Assembly (NCBI RefSeq): GCF_003946505.1
Contig: NZ_RHON01000002.1
Coordinates: 186,001-250,000 of the forward strand
Direction: 5' to 3'
Source of the DNA: Companilactobacillus mishanensis
GTDB lineage: Bacteria > Bacillota > Bacilli > Lactobacillales > Lactobacillaceae
DNA: 64,000 bases
The notes under the pieces were generated by a model, which saw only the letters and a program-made list of their open reading frames with translations, was not told where the DNA came from and ran no database searches. The position numbers and the translations under genes were made by a program. Every line of letters begins with the position of its first letter. Position 1 is the first letter of the stretch. Shown here in pieces: positions 47,764 through 57,028 of the stretch.

Positions 47764-48045
47764 ATGAAGAAACGTTTGACCAGATCTACTACAGATCGTT
47801 TTGTTGCCGGTGTTTGTGGGGGGCTTGCAGAATATTTTGGAGTAGACTCTACATGGATACGGTTAGCATTTATTGTATTGATTCCATATAGTTTCTTTAT
47901 GCCGATCGTTGTTTATATTGCCTGTTATTTATTGATTCCTGAAAAAAGAAATATTCAAAGGGCAAGTTTTAGACATAATGTAAATAATCCGTTTCATCGG
48001 CTCCATTCTCATGCAAGATCAACAAATTCTGAAAAGAAGAAATGA
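47764..48045 (+). CDS. PspC-domain membrane protein (YvlC-like)
   Basis: 93 residues from ATG 47764 (GAGGTGG 6 nt upstream). The PspC motif RFVAGVCGGLAEYFGVDSTW is followed by one hydrophobic helix and a basic tail. PspC proteins take part in envelope-stress responses. The pair with the next gene upstream of hprK matches yvlC-yvlD-hprK of Bacillus. Confidence 0.88.
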   Translation: MKKRLTRSTTDRFVAGVCGGLAEYFGVDSTWIRLAFIVLIPYSFFMPIVVYIACYLLIPEKRNIQRASFRHNVNNPFHRLHSHARSTNSEKKK

Positions 48046-48060
48046 TGAGGATGAAAGATA

Positions 48061-48423
48061 ATGAGATTATTGATCAAAACAGCAATTTATACACTATTGT
48101 TTTTAGCAATAGCTGCATTGTTGCCAAATATGTTCAGAGTTGACACACTTGCAACTGCAATCATTGCTAGTTTTATCCTGGTGTTGTTGAACTGGACTGT
48201 GAAGCCTATATTACACATTATTTCCTTACCGATAACATTTTTGACGTTTGGACTGTTTTCATTTGTGATTAGTGCTATCACTTTAGAAATTACATCAGCA
48301 TTGCTATCTGGTCGTTTTTATTTTAGTAGCTTTGGTTCTGCCTTAGTTGTTGCAATCATCATGGCAATCTGTAATTCAATTATTAATGGTTTTGCTAGAG
48401 ACAATTTTCAAAAACGCGGATAG
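48061..48423 (+). CDS. Four-helix membrane protein, YvlD / 'phage holin family' type
   Basis: 120 residues, four membrane helices. The family is labelled holin-like in databases but is a chromosomal membrane protein paired with PspC-type proteins; nothing here points to a phage. Function unknown, perhaps envelope-stress related. Confidence 0.82.
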   Translation: MRLLIKTAIYTLLFLAIAALLPNMFRVDTLATAIIASFILVLLNWTVKPILHIISLPITFLTFGLFSFVISAITLEITSALLSGRFYFSSFGSALVVAIIMAICNSIINGFARDNFQKRG

Positions 48424-48437
48424 ACGCGTTTTTTTTA
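48411..48437 (+). terminator. Terminator of pspC-yvlD
   Basis: Hairpin AACGCG / CGCGTT overlapping the yvlD stop codon, followed by T8. Confidence 0.75.
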
Positions 48438-48486
48438 TATGCAAATTGATGATAGAATTAATAAAAAGAGTTGGAGAGGTTAGAGT

Positions 48487-49446
48487 ATGGCAAATTTTGT
48501 AACTGTTACTGATTTAGTAAAAGATAATAATTTAAAAGTATACGGTGGCGAAGAATTACTCGATGATAAAAAGATTACGACGAGTGATATTTCTAGACCC
48601 GGTATCGAATTAACAGGTTATTTTGATTACTATCCAAGTGAACGTATTCAATTGTTTGGACAGACAGAATCTGCCTATTCACATTCGATGACTGATAATA
48701 ATCGCTATAAGGTCATGTTGGAGTTGTGTAGAGAAGATACTCCGGTATTGTTGGTTGCACGTGACATCACTCCTAGTGATGAATTACTTAAGGCAGCGAA
48801 AGCACATAAGGTCCCAGTTATTGGATCTGCATTACCTACAACTAGACTCTCAAGTTTGATCACCGAATATTTGGATGAAAGATTAGCACCCAGAGAATCT
48901 GTTCACGGTGTTTTAGTCGACGTATACGGTATTGGTATTCTCTTGACTGGTCATTCAGGTATTGGTAAAAGTGAAACAGCTTTGGAACTTGTTAAAAGAG
49001 GTCACCGACTGATTGCTGATGACCGTGTAGATGTTTATCAACAAGATGAGAAGACAATTGTCGGTGAAGCGCCAAAAATTTTGAATCATTTGCTTGAGAT
49101 TCGTGGTATTGGAATTATTGATGTCATGAACTTATTTGGTGCTGGTGCAGTGCGTTCTTCAAGTGATATTCAATTGATCATCAACCTGGAAGATTGGTCT
49201 CCAGATAAAAATTATGATCGTTTAGGTTCAATGGAAGAGACTCGTAATTTCTTTGATGTTGGTGTTCCTCAAATTACTATTCCAGTTAAAGTTGGTCGTA
49301 ATATTTCAATTATCATTGAAGTTGCTGCTATGAACTTTAGAGCTAGAAAAATGGGCTTTGATGCAACAAAGAAATTTGAAGAAAACTTGGGATCTTTGAT
49401 CAAAGAAAATGGTCAAAAAAATTCCGATGATGGAGACGATAAGTAA
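48487..49446 (+). CDS. hprK: HPr kinase/phosphorylase
   Basis: 319 residues. N-terminal domain followed by the catalytic domain with Walker [10 protein letters not shown] and the HprK signature [12 protein letters not shown]. It phosphorylates HPr on Ser46 in response to glycolytic intermediates and so directs carbon catabolite repression. Overlaps lgt by one base. Confidence 0.97.
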   Translation: MANFVTVTDLVKDNNLKVYGGEELLDDKKITTSDISRPGIELTGYFDYYPSERIQLFGQTESAYSHSMTDNNRYKVMLELCREDTPVLLVARDITPSDELLKAAKAHKVPVIGSALPTTRLSSLITEYLDERLAPRESVHGVLVDVYGIGILLTGHSGIGKSETALELVKRGHRLIADDRVDVYQQDEKTIVGEAPKILNHLLEIRGIGIIDVMNLFGAGAVRSSSDIQLIINLEDWSPDKNYDRLGSMEETRNFFDVGVPQITIPVKVGRNISIIIEVAAMNFRARKMGFDATKKFEENLGSLIKENGQKNSDDGDDK

Positions 49447-50258
49447 TGACTTTACTTGCATTGAATCCAATTGCGTTTCATTTAGGTAATTTAGAAATAC
49501 ATTGGTATGGGATCATAATTGCTCTAGGTGCTCTAGTTGGAGTAATTATGGCAATGAGAGAAGCAACTCGTCGTGGCATTGATTCGGACAATATTTTGGA
49601 TCTAGTATTATTTGGTGTTCCAATTGGTTTGATTGGTGCTCGAATTTATTATGTGATTTTTGAATTACCATTTTATATGGCAAATCCAGGTGAAATAATT
49701 AAAATCTGGCACGGTGGTATCGCGATATATGGTGGATTGATTGCGGCATTTATTGTTTTACTAGTACTCTGTAAACGTCGAAAGCTCTCAGTTTGGTTGA
49801 TGCTTGATATTGCAGCACCATCTGTAATGTTAGGTCAAATAGTTGGTCGTTGGGGTAACTTCATGAATCAAGAAGCCTTTGGAGCCAAGACCTCGTTAGA
49901 TTTCTTGCAGTCATTACATTTACCTCATTTCATTGTTGAGCAAATGTTTATTAATGGAGCCTATCGTCAACCCACTTTCCTTTACGAATCGATGGCCAAT
50001 CTAGTAGGATTAATAATAATACTTGCCATAAGACATCGTAAGCAGCTTTACAAACGTGGTGAAGTATTCTTAAGTTACTTAGTTTGGTATCCAATCGTAC
50101 GTTTCTTCGTTGAAGGGATGAGAACTGACAGTTTGTATATCATGCCCGGTGTTAGAGTTTCACAAGTACTTTCAGTTATTTTGCTTATCGCCGCAATCGT
50201 TCTGATCATATATCGTCGTCGTAAGAATGATATTCCTTGGTATGTTGAAAAAGTGTGA
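49446..50258 (+). CDS. lgt: Prolipoprotein diacylglyceryl transferase
   Basis: 270 residues, seven membrane helices with [19 protein letters not shown] and the Lgt signature [13 protein letters not shown]. It attaches diacylglycerol to the lipobox cysteine, as needed by PstS and MetQ in this window. Confidence 0.97.
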   Translation: MTLLALNPIAFHLGNLEIHWYGIIIALGALVGVIMAMREATRRGIDSDNILDLVLFGVPIGLIGARIYYVIFELPFYMANPGEIIKIWHGGIAIYGGLIAAFIVLLVLCKRRKLSVWLMLDIAAPSVMLGQIVGRWGNFMNQEAFGAKTSLDFLQSLHLPHFIVEQMFINGAYRQPTFLYESMANLVGLIIILAIRHRKQLYKRGEVFLSYLVWYPIVRFFVEGMRTDSLYIMPGVRVSQVLSVILLIAAIVLIIYRRRKNDIPWYVEKV

Positions 50259-50321
50259 GCAATTTAATAGCAATTTAAAATAAAAATGGTAATATTTGTT
50301 GAGTGTTAAGGAGGTAACGCA

Positions 50322-51269
50322 ATGAAAACTTTCGATGTAGTAGTTATTGGTGCAGGTCCTGGGGGCTTGACTGCAGCACTTTATGCATCCCGTGCTAATT
50401 TGTCAGTTATGATTTTGGACCGTGGTATTTACGGTGGACAAATGAATAACACAGCCGAAATTGAAAATTATCCTGGATTTGATTCAGTTTTGGGACCAGA
50501 TCTAAGTGAAAAGATGTTCAATTCTTCAACTCAATTTGGAGCTGAATTCGGATATGGTGCTGTTGAATCAATCGAGGACAATGGTGCTAAAAAAATTGTG
50601 CATACCGATGATGGAGATTACGAAACTAGTGTTGTAATTATTGCAACCGGTTCTGAATACAAGAAAATCGGTATTCCTGGAGAGAATGAATTATCTGGAC
50701 GTGGAGTTTCATACTGTGCTGTCTGTGATGGTGCCTTCTTTAAGGGACAAGATGTTGCTGTTATCGGTGGTGGAGATTCTGCTGTTGAAGAAGGAGTTTA
50801 CCTAACTCAACTTGCAAAATCCGTTACAATTATTCACCGTCGTGACCAATTGCGTGCCCAAAAGATCCTTCAAGATCGTGCATTTAAAAATGATAAAATT
50901 AAATTTGTTTGGAATGCCGACGTAAAAGAAATCGTTGATGAAGACGATAAAGTTGCTGGTGTTCGTTATGTAGATAAAGAAACTGGTGAAGAACATGTTG
51001 TTCCCGCTAAAGGTGCTTTTATCTATGTTGGAATTCAACCAATGACAGAATCATTCAAAGGACTTGGAATTTTGGATGATGCTGGTTGGATCGATACTGA
51101 TGACCACATGAAAACTAAAGTTGCTGGTATTTATGCTATCGGTGATGTTCGTAAGAAAGACTTGCGTCAAATCACTACAGCTGTCGGTGATGGTGGAATT
51201 GCTGGACAAGAAGCCTTCAATTACATCCAAACATTGTCAGATGCAGATACAAAAGTAACTTCAAAATAG
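50322..51269 (+). CDS. trxB: Thioredoxin reductase
   Basis: 315 residues. FAD site GAGPGGLTAALYASRA, redox pair CAVCDG, NADPH site GGGDSAVEE. It reduces thioredoxin with NADPH. AAGGAGG precedes the ATG. Single gene with terminator. Confidence 0.97.
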   Translation: MKTFDVVVIGAGPGGLTAALYASRANLSVMILDRGIYGGQMNNTAEIENYPGFDSVLGPDLSEKMFNSSTQFGAEFGYGAVESIEDNGAKKIVHTDDGDYETSVVIIATGSEYKKIGIPGENELSGRGVSYCAVCDGAFFKGQDVAVIGGGDSAVEEGVYLTQLAKSVTIIHRRDQLRAQKILQDRAFKNDKIKFVWNADVKEIVDEDDKVAGVRYVDKETGEEHVVPAKGAFIYVGIQPMTESFKGLGILDDAGWIDTDDHMKTKVAGIYAIGDVRKKDLRQITTAVGDGGIAGQEAFNYIQTLSDADTKVTSK

Positions 51270-51278
51270 TTAATAAGT

Positions 51279-51311
51279 GAGAGTTTAGGGATGACCTGAA
51301 CTCTTTTTTTG
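51279..51311 (+). terminator. Terminator of trxB
   Basis: Hairpin GAGTTTAGG-GATGA-CCTGAACTC with T7. Confidence 0.87.
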
Positions 51312-51429
51312 TACCCTTTTTAAGTTAGATTTAATTATTTTCAGTTAGTATGGTGACATTCATTTTTATTATTGGCCTTGATTGCTATAATGTAATGTAA
51401 GGACTTACAAAGTAGGAGGACCGTCAAAC

Positions 51430-53148
51430 ATGTCTTGGCAAGAAAATATGAAACGTTGGCTTGATTATTCTGAATTGGATCCAGAGTTAAAGTCAAAATT
51501 AAATGATTTAAAAAATAATTCTGAGGAAGCTGAAGAAGCTTTCTATTCACCCATGGAATTTGGAACTGCTGGTATGCGAGGTGTTATTGGACCCGGAATC
51601 AACAGAATGAATATCTATACAGTCAGACAAGCAGCTGAAGGTTTGGCATTATTCATGGACACATTGGACGATAAAACAAAATCACGTGGTGTAGCGATCA
51701 GTTTTGACTCAAGATATCACTCACAGGATTTTGCAATTGAGTCAGCCAAGGTTTTGGGTGCACATAACATCAAGAGTTATGTTTTCGATAGCTTGAGACC
51801 CACTCCAGAATTATCTTTTGCTGTCAGAAGTTTGCATACGTATGCGGGAATCATGATCACCGCTAGTCACAATCCTAAGCAATATAATGGATTCAAAATT
51901 TATGGTCCTGATGGTGGTCAAATGCCTCCTGTTGAATCTGATAAAATTACCGAATTTGTTAGAAAAGCTGAAGATTTATTTTCCATAGATGTTAAGACCG
52001 TTTATGAATTACGAGACCAAAAGTTGATGCAACTGATTGGCGAAGATGTTGATCAAGATTATTTGGCAAAACTAGATACAGTTGTTGTAAATCATGACTT
52101 GATCAAAGAAGTTGGCCATAAGATGAAGTTTGTCTATACACCGCTTCATGGAACAGGAAAAATGATTGCTCCTCGAGTATTTCAAGATTTAGGCTTTGAG
52201 AACTTCAGTATGGTCACTGAACAGGCAATCTTAGATCCTGAGTTCTCAACAACTCCGTTTCCAAATCCAGAATTTGCTCAGACATTTGATTTGGCAATTG
52301 AACGTGGCAAAAAAATTGATGCTAATATTTTGATTGCTACTGATCCGGATGCTGACAGATTAGGTGCTGCTGTTAGACAACCAGATGGTTCATACAAATT
52401 AATGACAGGTAATCAAATTGCTTCTGTCTTGTTAAATTATTTGTTACAAGCTAAAAAAGAAACCGGTACTTTGCCAGATAATGGTGCAGTCGTTAAATCG
52501 ATTGTCTCTTCTGAATTAGCAACTAAGATTGCTGAAAAATATGGCGTGAAAATGTATGACGTTTTAACTGGTTTCAAGTATATTGCCGAGAAAATTGAAA
52601 ACTTCGAAGAAACTGGAAGCCATGAATTCTTATTTGGATTTGAAGAGAGTTATGGTTATCTTGTAAAATCCTTTGTTCGTGATAAAGATGCTATGCAATC
52701 AACTATTTTATTAGCTGAAGCTGCTGCTTATTATGAATCAAAAGGTAAGACAATTTATGATGCCTTAGAAGATCTATATCAAGAATTTGGATATTATCGT
52801 GAAAAAACCATTTCTAAGACTTTTGATGGCGTGTCAGGTAAAGCTAGAATGGCAGAAATCATGAAAGAATTCCGTGAAGAAGGACTCAAAGAAATTGATG
52901 GGGTACCAGTTGTCGAATCCTTAGATTATCTCAATGGAACAGATATAACTTCTGCTGGAACTAAAGACACTGGCCTACCAAAAGCTGACGCCTTGAAATA
53001 TATTTTGGAAGATGGAACTTGGGTGGCTATTAGACCTTCAGGTACTGAGCCAAAAATGAAGTTCTATATAGGAATCACAAGTGACAGTGATGATAATGCT
53101 GCCAAAAAATTAGATGATTTTGCTAAAGAAATCGATAGTTGGGAATAG
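51430..53148 (+). CDS. pgcA: Phosphoglucomutase PgcA
   Basis: 572 residues, alpha-phosphohexomutase superfamily. Active serine in TASHNPKQYNG, metal loop DPDADRLG, sugar loop GFEESYGY and phosphate loop RPSGTEPK. It interconverts glucose 1- and 6-phosphate for wall polymers and UDP-glucose. A TATAAT lies near 51387 upstream; AGGAGGA precedes the ATG. Confidence 0.95.
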   Translation: MSWQENMKRWLDYSELDPELKSKLNDLKNNSEEAEEAFYSPMEFGTAGMRGVIGPGINRMNIYTVRQAAEGLALFMDTLDDKTKSRGVAISFDSRYHSQDFAIESAKVLGAHNIKSYVFDSLRPTPELSFAVRSLHTYAGIMITASHNPKQYNGFKIYGPDGGQMPPVESDKITEFVRKAEDLFSIDVKTVYELRDQKLMQLIGEDVDQDYLAKLDTVVVNHDLIKEVGHKMKFVYTPLHGTGKMIAPRVFQDLGFENFSMVTEQAILDPEFSTTPFPNPEFAQTFDLAIERGKKIDANILIATDPDADRLGAAVRQPDGSYKLMTGNQIASVLLNYLLQAKKETGTLPDNGAVVKSIVSSELATKIAEKYGVKMYDVLTGFKYIAEKIENFEETGSHEFLFGFEESYGYLVKSFVRDKDAMQSTILLAEAAAYYESKGKTIYDALEDLYQEFGYYREKTISKTFDGVSGKARMAEIMKEFREEGLKEIDGVPVVESLDYLNGTDITSAGTKDTGLPKADALKYILEDGTWVAIRPSGTEPKMKFYIGITSDSDDNAAKKLDDFAKEIDSWE

Positions 53149-53173
53149 TAATCTAAGTTTGGGAGATAGTAAA

Positions 53174-54214
53174 ATGAAGGATACTGTATTTGTTAAAGCA
53201 GGAAAAGTCGCAATCAAGGATAGTGAGAAACCTCAAATTCAGGCGAGTGATGATGTTATTATTCACGTTGTCCGTACCTGTGTTTGTGGATCTGATTTAT
53301 GGTCATATCGTGGTTTTGAAGATAAAGATGCAAATTCACAAAACAATGGTCATGAAGCAATCGGTATCGTCGAAGAAGTTGGTAGTGATATTACTACCGT
53401 TGTTCCAGGAGATTTTGTAATTGCACCATTCACTCACGGTTGTGGACATTGTGCCGCTTGTTTAGCCGGATTTGATGGAGATTGTCAGAATCATACTGAT
53501 AATTTCAGTAGCGGTGTTCAAGCTGAATATGTTAGATTTCAACATGGTGAATGGGCGTTGGTAAAAATTCCTGGAAAACCTGCTGATTATAGCGACGAAA
53601 TGTTAAATTCCTTGTTGAGTTTAGCTGATGTTATGGCTACTGGTTATCATGCTGCCCGTGTTGCTAACGTACAACAAGGTGATACAGTTGCAGTTGTCGG
53701 AGACGGTGCAGTGGGATTATGTGGTGTAATTGCTGCAAAAATGCGTGGTGCACGTAAAATTATCGCCATGAGTCGTCATGAAGATCGTCAAAAGTTAGCC
53801 TTAGAATTTGGAGCAACTGATATTGTTGCCGAACGTGGTGATGATGGTATTGCTAAAGTCATGGAGTTAACAAATAATTCTGGCGCCGATGCAGTTTTGG
53901 AATGTGTCGGAACTGAATTGGCAACTGATACAGCAATGAAGATTGCTCGTCCAGGTGCAATCGTTGGTCGTGTTGGCTTGCCACATCAACCTAAGATGGA
54001 TATGACTGAATCATTTGGTAGTAATGTATCTGTTGCTGGTGGTCCAGCATCTGTAACAACATATGATAAAGAGTTGTTACTCAAAGCTGTCTTAGATGGA
54101 GATATTCATCCTGGAAAAGTGTTTACAAAGCAATTTGACTTAGATGATATTGATGCTGCTTATCAAGCAATGACAAATCGTGAAGCTATCAAATCATTGA
54201 TAGTGGTTAGCTAA
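53174..54214 (+). CDS. Zinc-dependent alcohol dehydrogenase family protein
   Basis: 346 residues from ATG 53174 (GGGAGA upstream); the longer frame overlaps pgcA. Catalytic zinc site CVCGSDLW and GHEAIG, structural zinc cysteines CGHCAACLAGFDGDC and Rossmann motif GDGAVGLCG. It oxidises an alcohol or reduces an aldehyde with NAD(P); substrate unknown. 25 bp after pgcA, likely co-transcribed. Confidence 0.9.
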   Translation: MKDTVFVKAGKVAIKDSEKPQIQASDDVIIHVVRTCVCGSDLWSYRGFEDKDANSQNNGHEAIGIVEEVGSDITTVVPGDFVIAPFTHGCGHCAACLAGFDGDCQNHTDNFSSGVQAEYVRFQHGEWALVKIPGKPADYSDEMLNSLLSLADVMATGYHAARVANVQQGDTVAVVGDGAVGLCGVIAAKMRGARKIIAMSRHEDRQKLALEFGATDIVAERGDDGIAKVMELTNNSGADAVLECVGTELATDTAMKIARPGAIVGRVGLPHQPKMDMTESFGSNVSVAGGPASVTTYDKELLLKAVLDGDIHPGKVFTKQFDLDDIDAAYQAMTNREAIKSLIVVS

Positions 54215-54240
54215 TTATATAAATTAAAATAGTTTCAATT

Positions 54241-54273
54241 ATAGATGTGAATAAAACTCACATCTATTTTTTT
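54241..54273 (+). terminator. Terminator of pgcA-adh
   Basis: Perfect hairpin ATAGATGTGA / TCACATCTAT followed by T-run. Confidence 0.9.
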
Positions 54274-54289
54274 ATGTTTCGTGAACCTT

Positions 54290-54319
54290 ATGACATCGAT
54301 CTGTCAATTGAGATATAAT
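54290..54319 (+). promoter_or_regulatory. Promoter of the phosphodiesterase gene
   Basis: ATGACA (54290-54295), 18 bp, TATAAT (54314-54319). Confidence 0.6.
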
Positions 54320-54360
54320 AATTGTTATTGAGTTTGTTTTCTAAAAGGGGATTTTATATT

Positions 54361-55653
54361 TTGGCGACTAATCAACATATGGTCATAATTTCATTGGATT
54401 CATTGGGGTATAGGGATCTTAATGAACATCGAGATTCATTACCTACTTTAGATAAATTAATGAAGACAGGAACTTGGGTAAAGTCTGTTACTGGTATTTA
54501 TCCAACACTTACTTATCCGTCTCATACGACTATTATTACGGGACAATATCCAAGCGTTCATGGAATTGTCAATAATACCAAGATTCAACCAGAAAGACGC
54601 TCACCCGATTGGTATTGGTACCAAAAGGATGTTAAGTCGACAACTTTGTATGACTTGGCCCGCCAAAAGGGTATGAAGACAGCTGCCTTTTTATGGCCAG
54701 TAACAGCTGGAAGTAAAATAAATTACAATCTGGCAGAAATTTTTCCTAATAGAATTTGGACTAATCAAGTGATGGTTTCTTTGAAAGCCAGTTCTCCAAT
54801 GTTCTTACTCGAAATGAATCACAAATATGGTAAGTTGAGAAATGGTATCAAACAGCCACAATTGGATGAATTTATCACAGCTTGTGCAGTCGATACATTG
54901 GAAAATAAGAAACCAAATCTGACTATGATTCATTTAGTTGATATGGACAGCATGAGGCACTGTTATGGTGTTCGTTCAGATGAAGCGATGGATGCCTTGC
55001 ATCGTTTGGATAAGCATGTTGAGCAGATAATTGATGCAACAAAAAAAGCTGGCACATTTGATGATACTAACTTTGTAATATTGGGTGATCATTATCAGAT
55101 AAATGTTAATAAGATGATTCATTTGAATACATTGTTTGCAAAGAAGGATTGGCTAAAACCAAGGGATGACCAAACCTTCGGCAAGGACTGGTCAGCAATG
55201 GCAAAAACTTGTGATGGTTCAACTTATATTTACACTAAAAATTTTGACCACATAAATGAATTGCGTGATTTAGTTGAACACGTTGAAGGTGTCGAAAAAG
55301 TGTATACGAAAGATGAAACGGCAAAACGTGGTGCTGACCCAGAATGTACATTGATGGTAGAAGCAAAAGCAGGCTACTATTTCACAGATGAAAGTAACCG
55401 ACCTACAGTAGTTGAAAAAGTTGATCCTGCAACGTTAGGACAATCGGACCGTTATAACGGGGTCCATGGTTATGATCCAGAAAAAACCGATTATCAAACA
55501 ACGTTATTGTTCAATGGACCAGCAGTGAACAAAAATACCACAGTTGCCAAAGCCGATTTAGTTGATGAGGCACCAACATTTGCTAAATTGTTGGGATTGA
55601 GCTTCGATGAAGGACTACCAGGTACTTGCATAGAGGATGTTCTACAAAAATAA
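54361..55653 (+). CDS. Alkaline phosphatase family / type I phosphodiesterase
   Basis: 430 residues from TTG 54361, which follows AAAGGGG. It has the metal-binding IISLDSLG near the start, nucleophile region PTLTYPSHTTIITGQYPSVHGI, VDMDSMRHCYG, and GDHYQ further on, as in nucleotide pyrophosphatases/phosphodiesterases. No signal peptide, so it probably acts inside the cell. The substrate is unknown. The MFS permease gene follows after 12 bp. Confidence 0.85.
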   Translation: MATNQHMVIISLDSLGYRDLNEHRDSLPTLDKLMKTGTWVKSVTGIYPTLTYPSHTTIITGQYPSVHGIVNNTKIQPERRSPDWYWYQKDVKSTTLYDLARQKGMKTAAFLWPVTAGSKINYNLAEIFPNRIWTNQVMVSLKASSPMFLLEMNHKYGKLRNGIKQPQLDEFITACAVDTLENKKPNLTMIHLVDMDSMRHCYGVRSDEAMDALHRLDKHVEQIIDATKKAGTFDDTNFVILGDHYQINVNKMIHLNTLFAKKDWLKPRDDQTFGKDWSAMAKTCDGSTYIYTKNFDHINELRDLVEHVEGVEKVYTKDETAKRGADPECTLMVEAKAGYYFTDESNRPTVVEKVDPATLGQSDRYNGVHGYDPEKTDYQTTLLFNGPAVNKNTTVAKADLVDEAPTFAKLLGLSFDEGLPGTCIEDVLQK

Positions 55654-55665
55654 AGGGGTGTCATC

Positions 55666-56910
55666 TTGAAGTTAAATAAACAACAATGGGGCTGGGTCTT
55701 CTATGATTGGGCCAATTCCGGATATGGAATAATTGTCACGACCGCCGTTCTACCGATATATTTCAAATCAATTGCTCAAGGGAACGGGGTAAGTGCAGCA
55801 AATGCAACGGCGTTTTGGGGATATGCCAATAGTTTTGGAACCTTATTAGTTTCACTGCTCGCACCTTTTTTAGGAGCACTGGCCGATTATCCGAGATATA
55901 AAAAGCGATTGCTGAATGTTTTTTGTTGGATCGGTATTTTAGCGACTGTTGCTTTAGCACTGGTACCATCGAGCCAATGGCAAACACTTATATCCATATA
56001 TGTGTTGTCAGCTATCGGATATTCCGCGGCAAACTTGTTCTATGACAGTTTCCTAACGGATGTTGCTGATAATACACAGATGAATCAAGTTTCCTCAGTA
56101 GGATATGGATTTGGTTATCTTGGTGGAGTTATGGCGTTTATATTATTTTTAGTTTTACAATTAACCAATGGATTTGGCATGCTAAGCAGTTATGGCGTAG
56201 CCAGGTGGAGTTTCATCGTGGCTGCCGTATGGTGGATCATCTTTTACATTCCACTTCAAAAAAATGTTCAGCAGAAGTATTCGGTTCAACCGACAAGTAA
56301 TCCAGTTACTGGCAGTTTAAAGCGAGTATTCGAGACGCTTAAACATATCAGTAAGTACAAACAAGTTGCTTGGTTCCTGGTCGCATATTTCTTCTATATA
56401 GATGGAGTCGATACCATATTTACCATGGCGACATCAATCGGTATGGATATCGGAATCGATACAACAATGCTTATGATCGTATTGTTGGCAGTGCAGTTGA
56501 TAGCTTTCCCATTTTCGTTGCTATTCGGATGGGTAGCTGATAAAACTTCAACTCGAACTGGAATTATCATTGGAATTATTGTTTATTTTGTAATTTGTCT
56601 TTATGCATTGAGACTCAAGACAGTCACGGACTTCTGGGTTCTAGCAATATTAGTTGGAACTAGTCAGGGTGGATTACAAGCCTTAAGTCGAGCATATTTT
56701 GGTAAAATAATACCTAAAGAGTCCGGAAGCGAGTTCTTTGGTTTCTATAATATTCTAGGAAAATTCTCAGCAGTTTTAGGTCCACTGATTGTTGCAGTTA
56801 TTACACAAATGACTGGTAAATCCACAATTGGTGCTGCATCATTAAGTATTTTGTTCCTAATTGGATTGCTAATTTTCCTTGCTGTGCCGCGTTTTTCAAA
56901 GCAAAGCTAA
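55666..56910 (+). CDS. MFS transporter, UMF1/Atg22-like family
   Basis: 414 residues, TTG start behind GGGGTG. About twelve membrane helices; the opening WVFYDWANSGYG and FYDSFLTDVA are typical of the Atg22-like UMF1 group. Some members export amino acids, but the substrate here is unknown. In operon with the phosphodiesterase. Confidence 0.85.
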   Translation: MKLNKQQWGWVFYDWANSGYGIIVTTAVLPIYFKSIAQGNGVSAANATAFWGYANSFGTLLVSLLAPFLGALADYPRYKKRLLNVFCWIGILATVALALVPSSQWQTLISIYVLSAIGYSAANLFYDSFLTDVADNTQMNQVSSVGYGFGYLGGVMAFILFLVLQLTNGFGMLSSYGVARWSFIVAAVWWIIFYIPLQKNVQQKYSVQPTSNPVTGSLKRVFETLKHISKYKQVAWFLVAYFFYIDGVDTIFTMATSIGMDIGIDTTMLMIVLLAVQLIAFPFSLLFGWVADKTSTRTGIIIGIIVYFVICLYALRLKTVTDFWVLAILVGTSQGGLQALSRAYFGKIIPKESGSEFFGFYNILGKFSAVLGPLIVAVITQMTGKSTIGAASLSILFLIGLLIFLAVPRFSKQS

Positions 56911-56917
56911 ACTGTAG

Positions 56918-56931
56918 CGAAAGTATGTTCG
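56918..56931. promoter_or_regulatory. LexA/DinR SOS box upstream of uvrB
   Basis: CGAAAGTATGTTCG differs from CGAAC-N4-GTTCG at one position and keeps the inner purine/pyrimidine preference. A TATAAT follows at 56954-56959. Confidence 0.65.
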
Positions 56932-56973
56932 GTATGTTAATATGTATGTACGATATAATCTTTTCTAACGCAA

Positions 56974-57010
56974 ATACATCTAATTCTTGTTTGAGTTAGA
57001 TGTATTTTTT
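56974..57010 (+). terminator. Hairpin terminator in the uvrB leader
   Basis: ATACATCTAA (56974-56983) and TTAGATGTAT (56996-57005) pair perfectly, then T-run. It lies between the TATAAT and the uvrB ribosome site, so it could end the MFS operon, attenuate uvrB, or both. Confidence 0.7.
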
Positions 57011-57028
57011 AGCTCTGGAGGTTAAAAA

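Noticed and set aside
48061..48423. Phage holin, hinting at a prophage
   Set aside because: The family label is misleading; it sits in the conserved yvlC-yvlD-hprK order and no phage gene is nearby.
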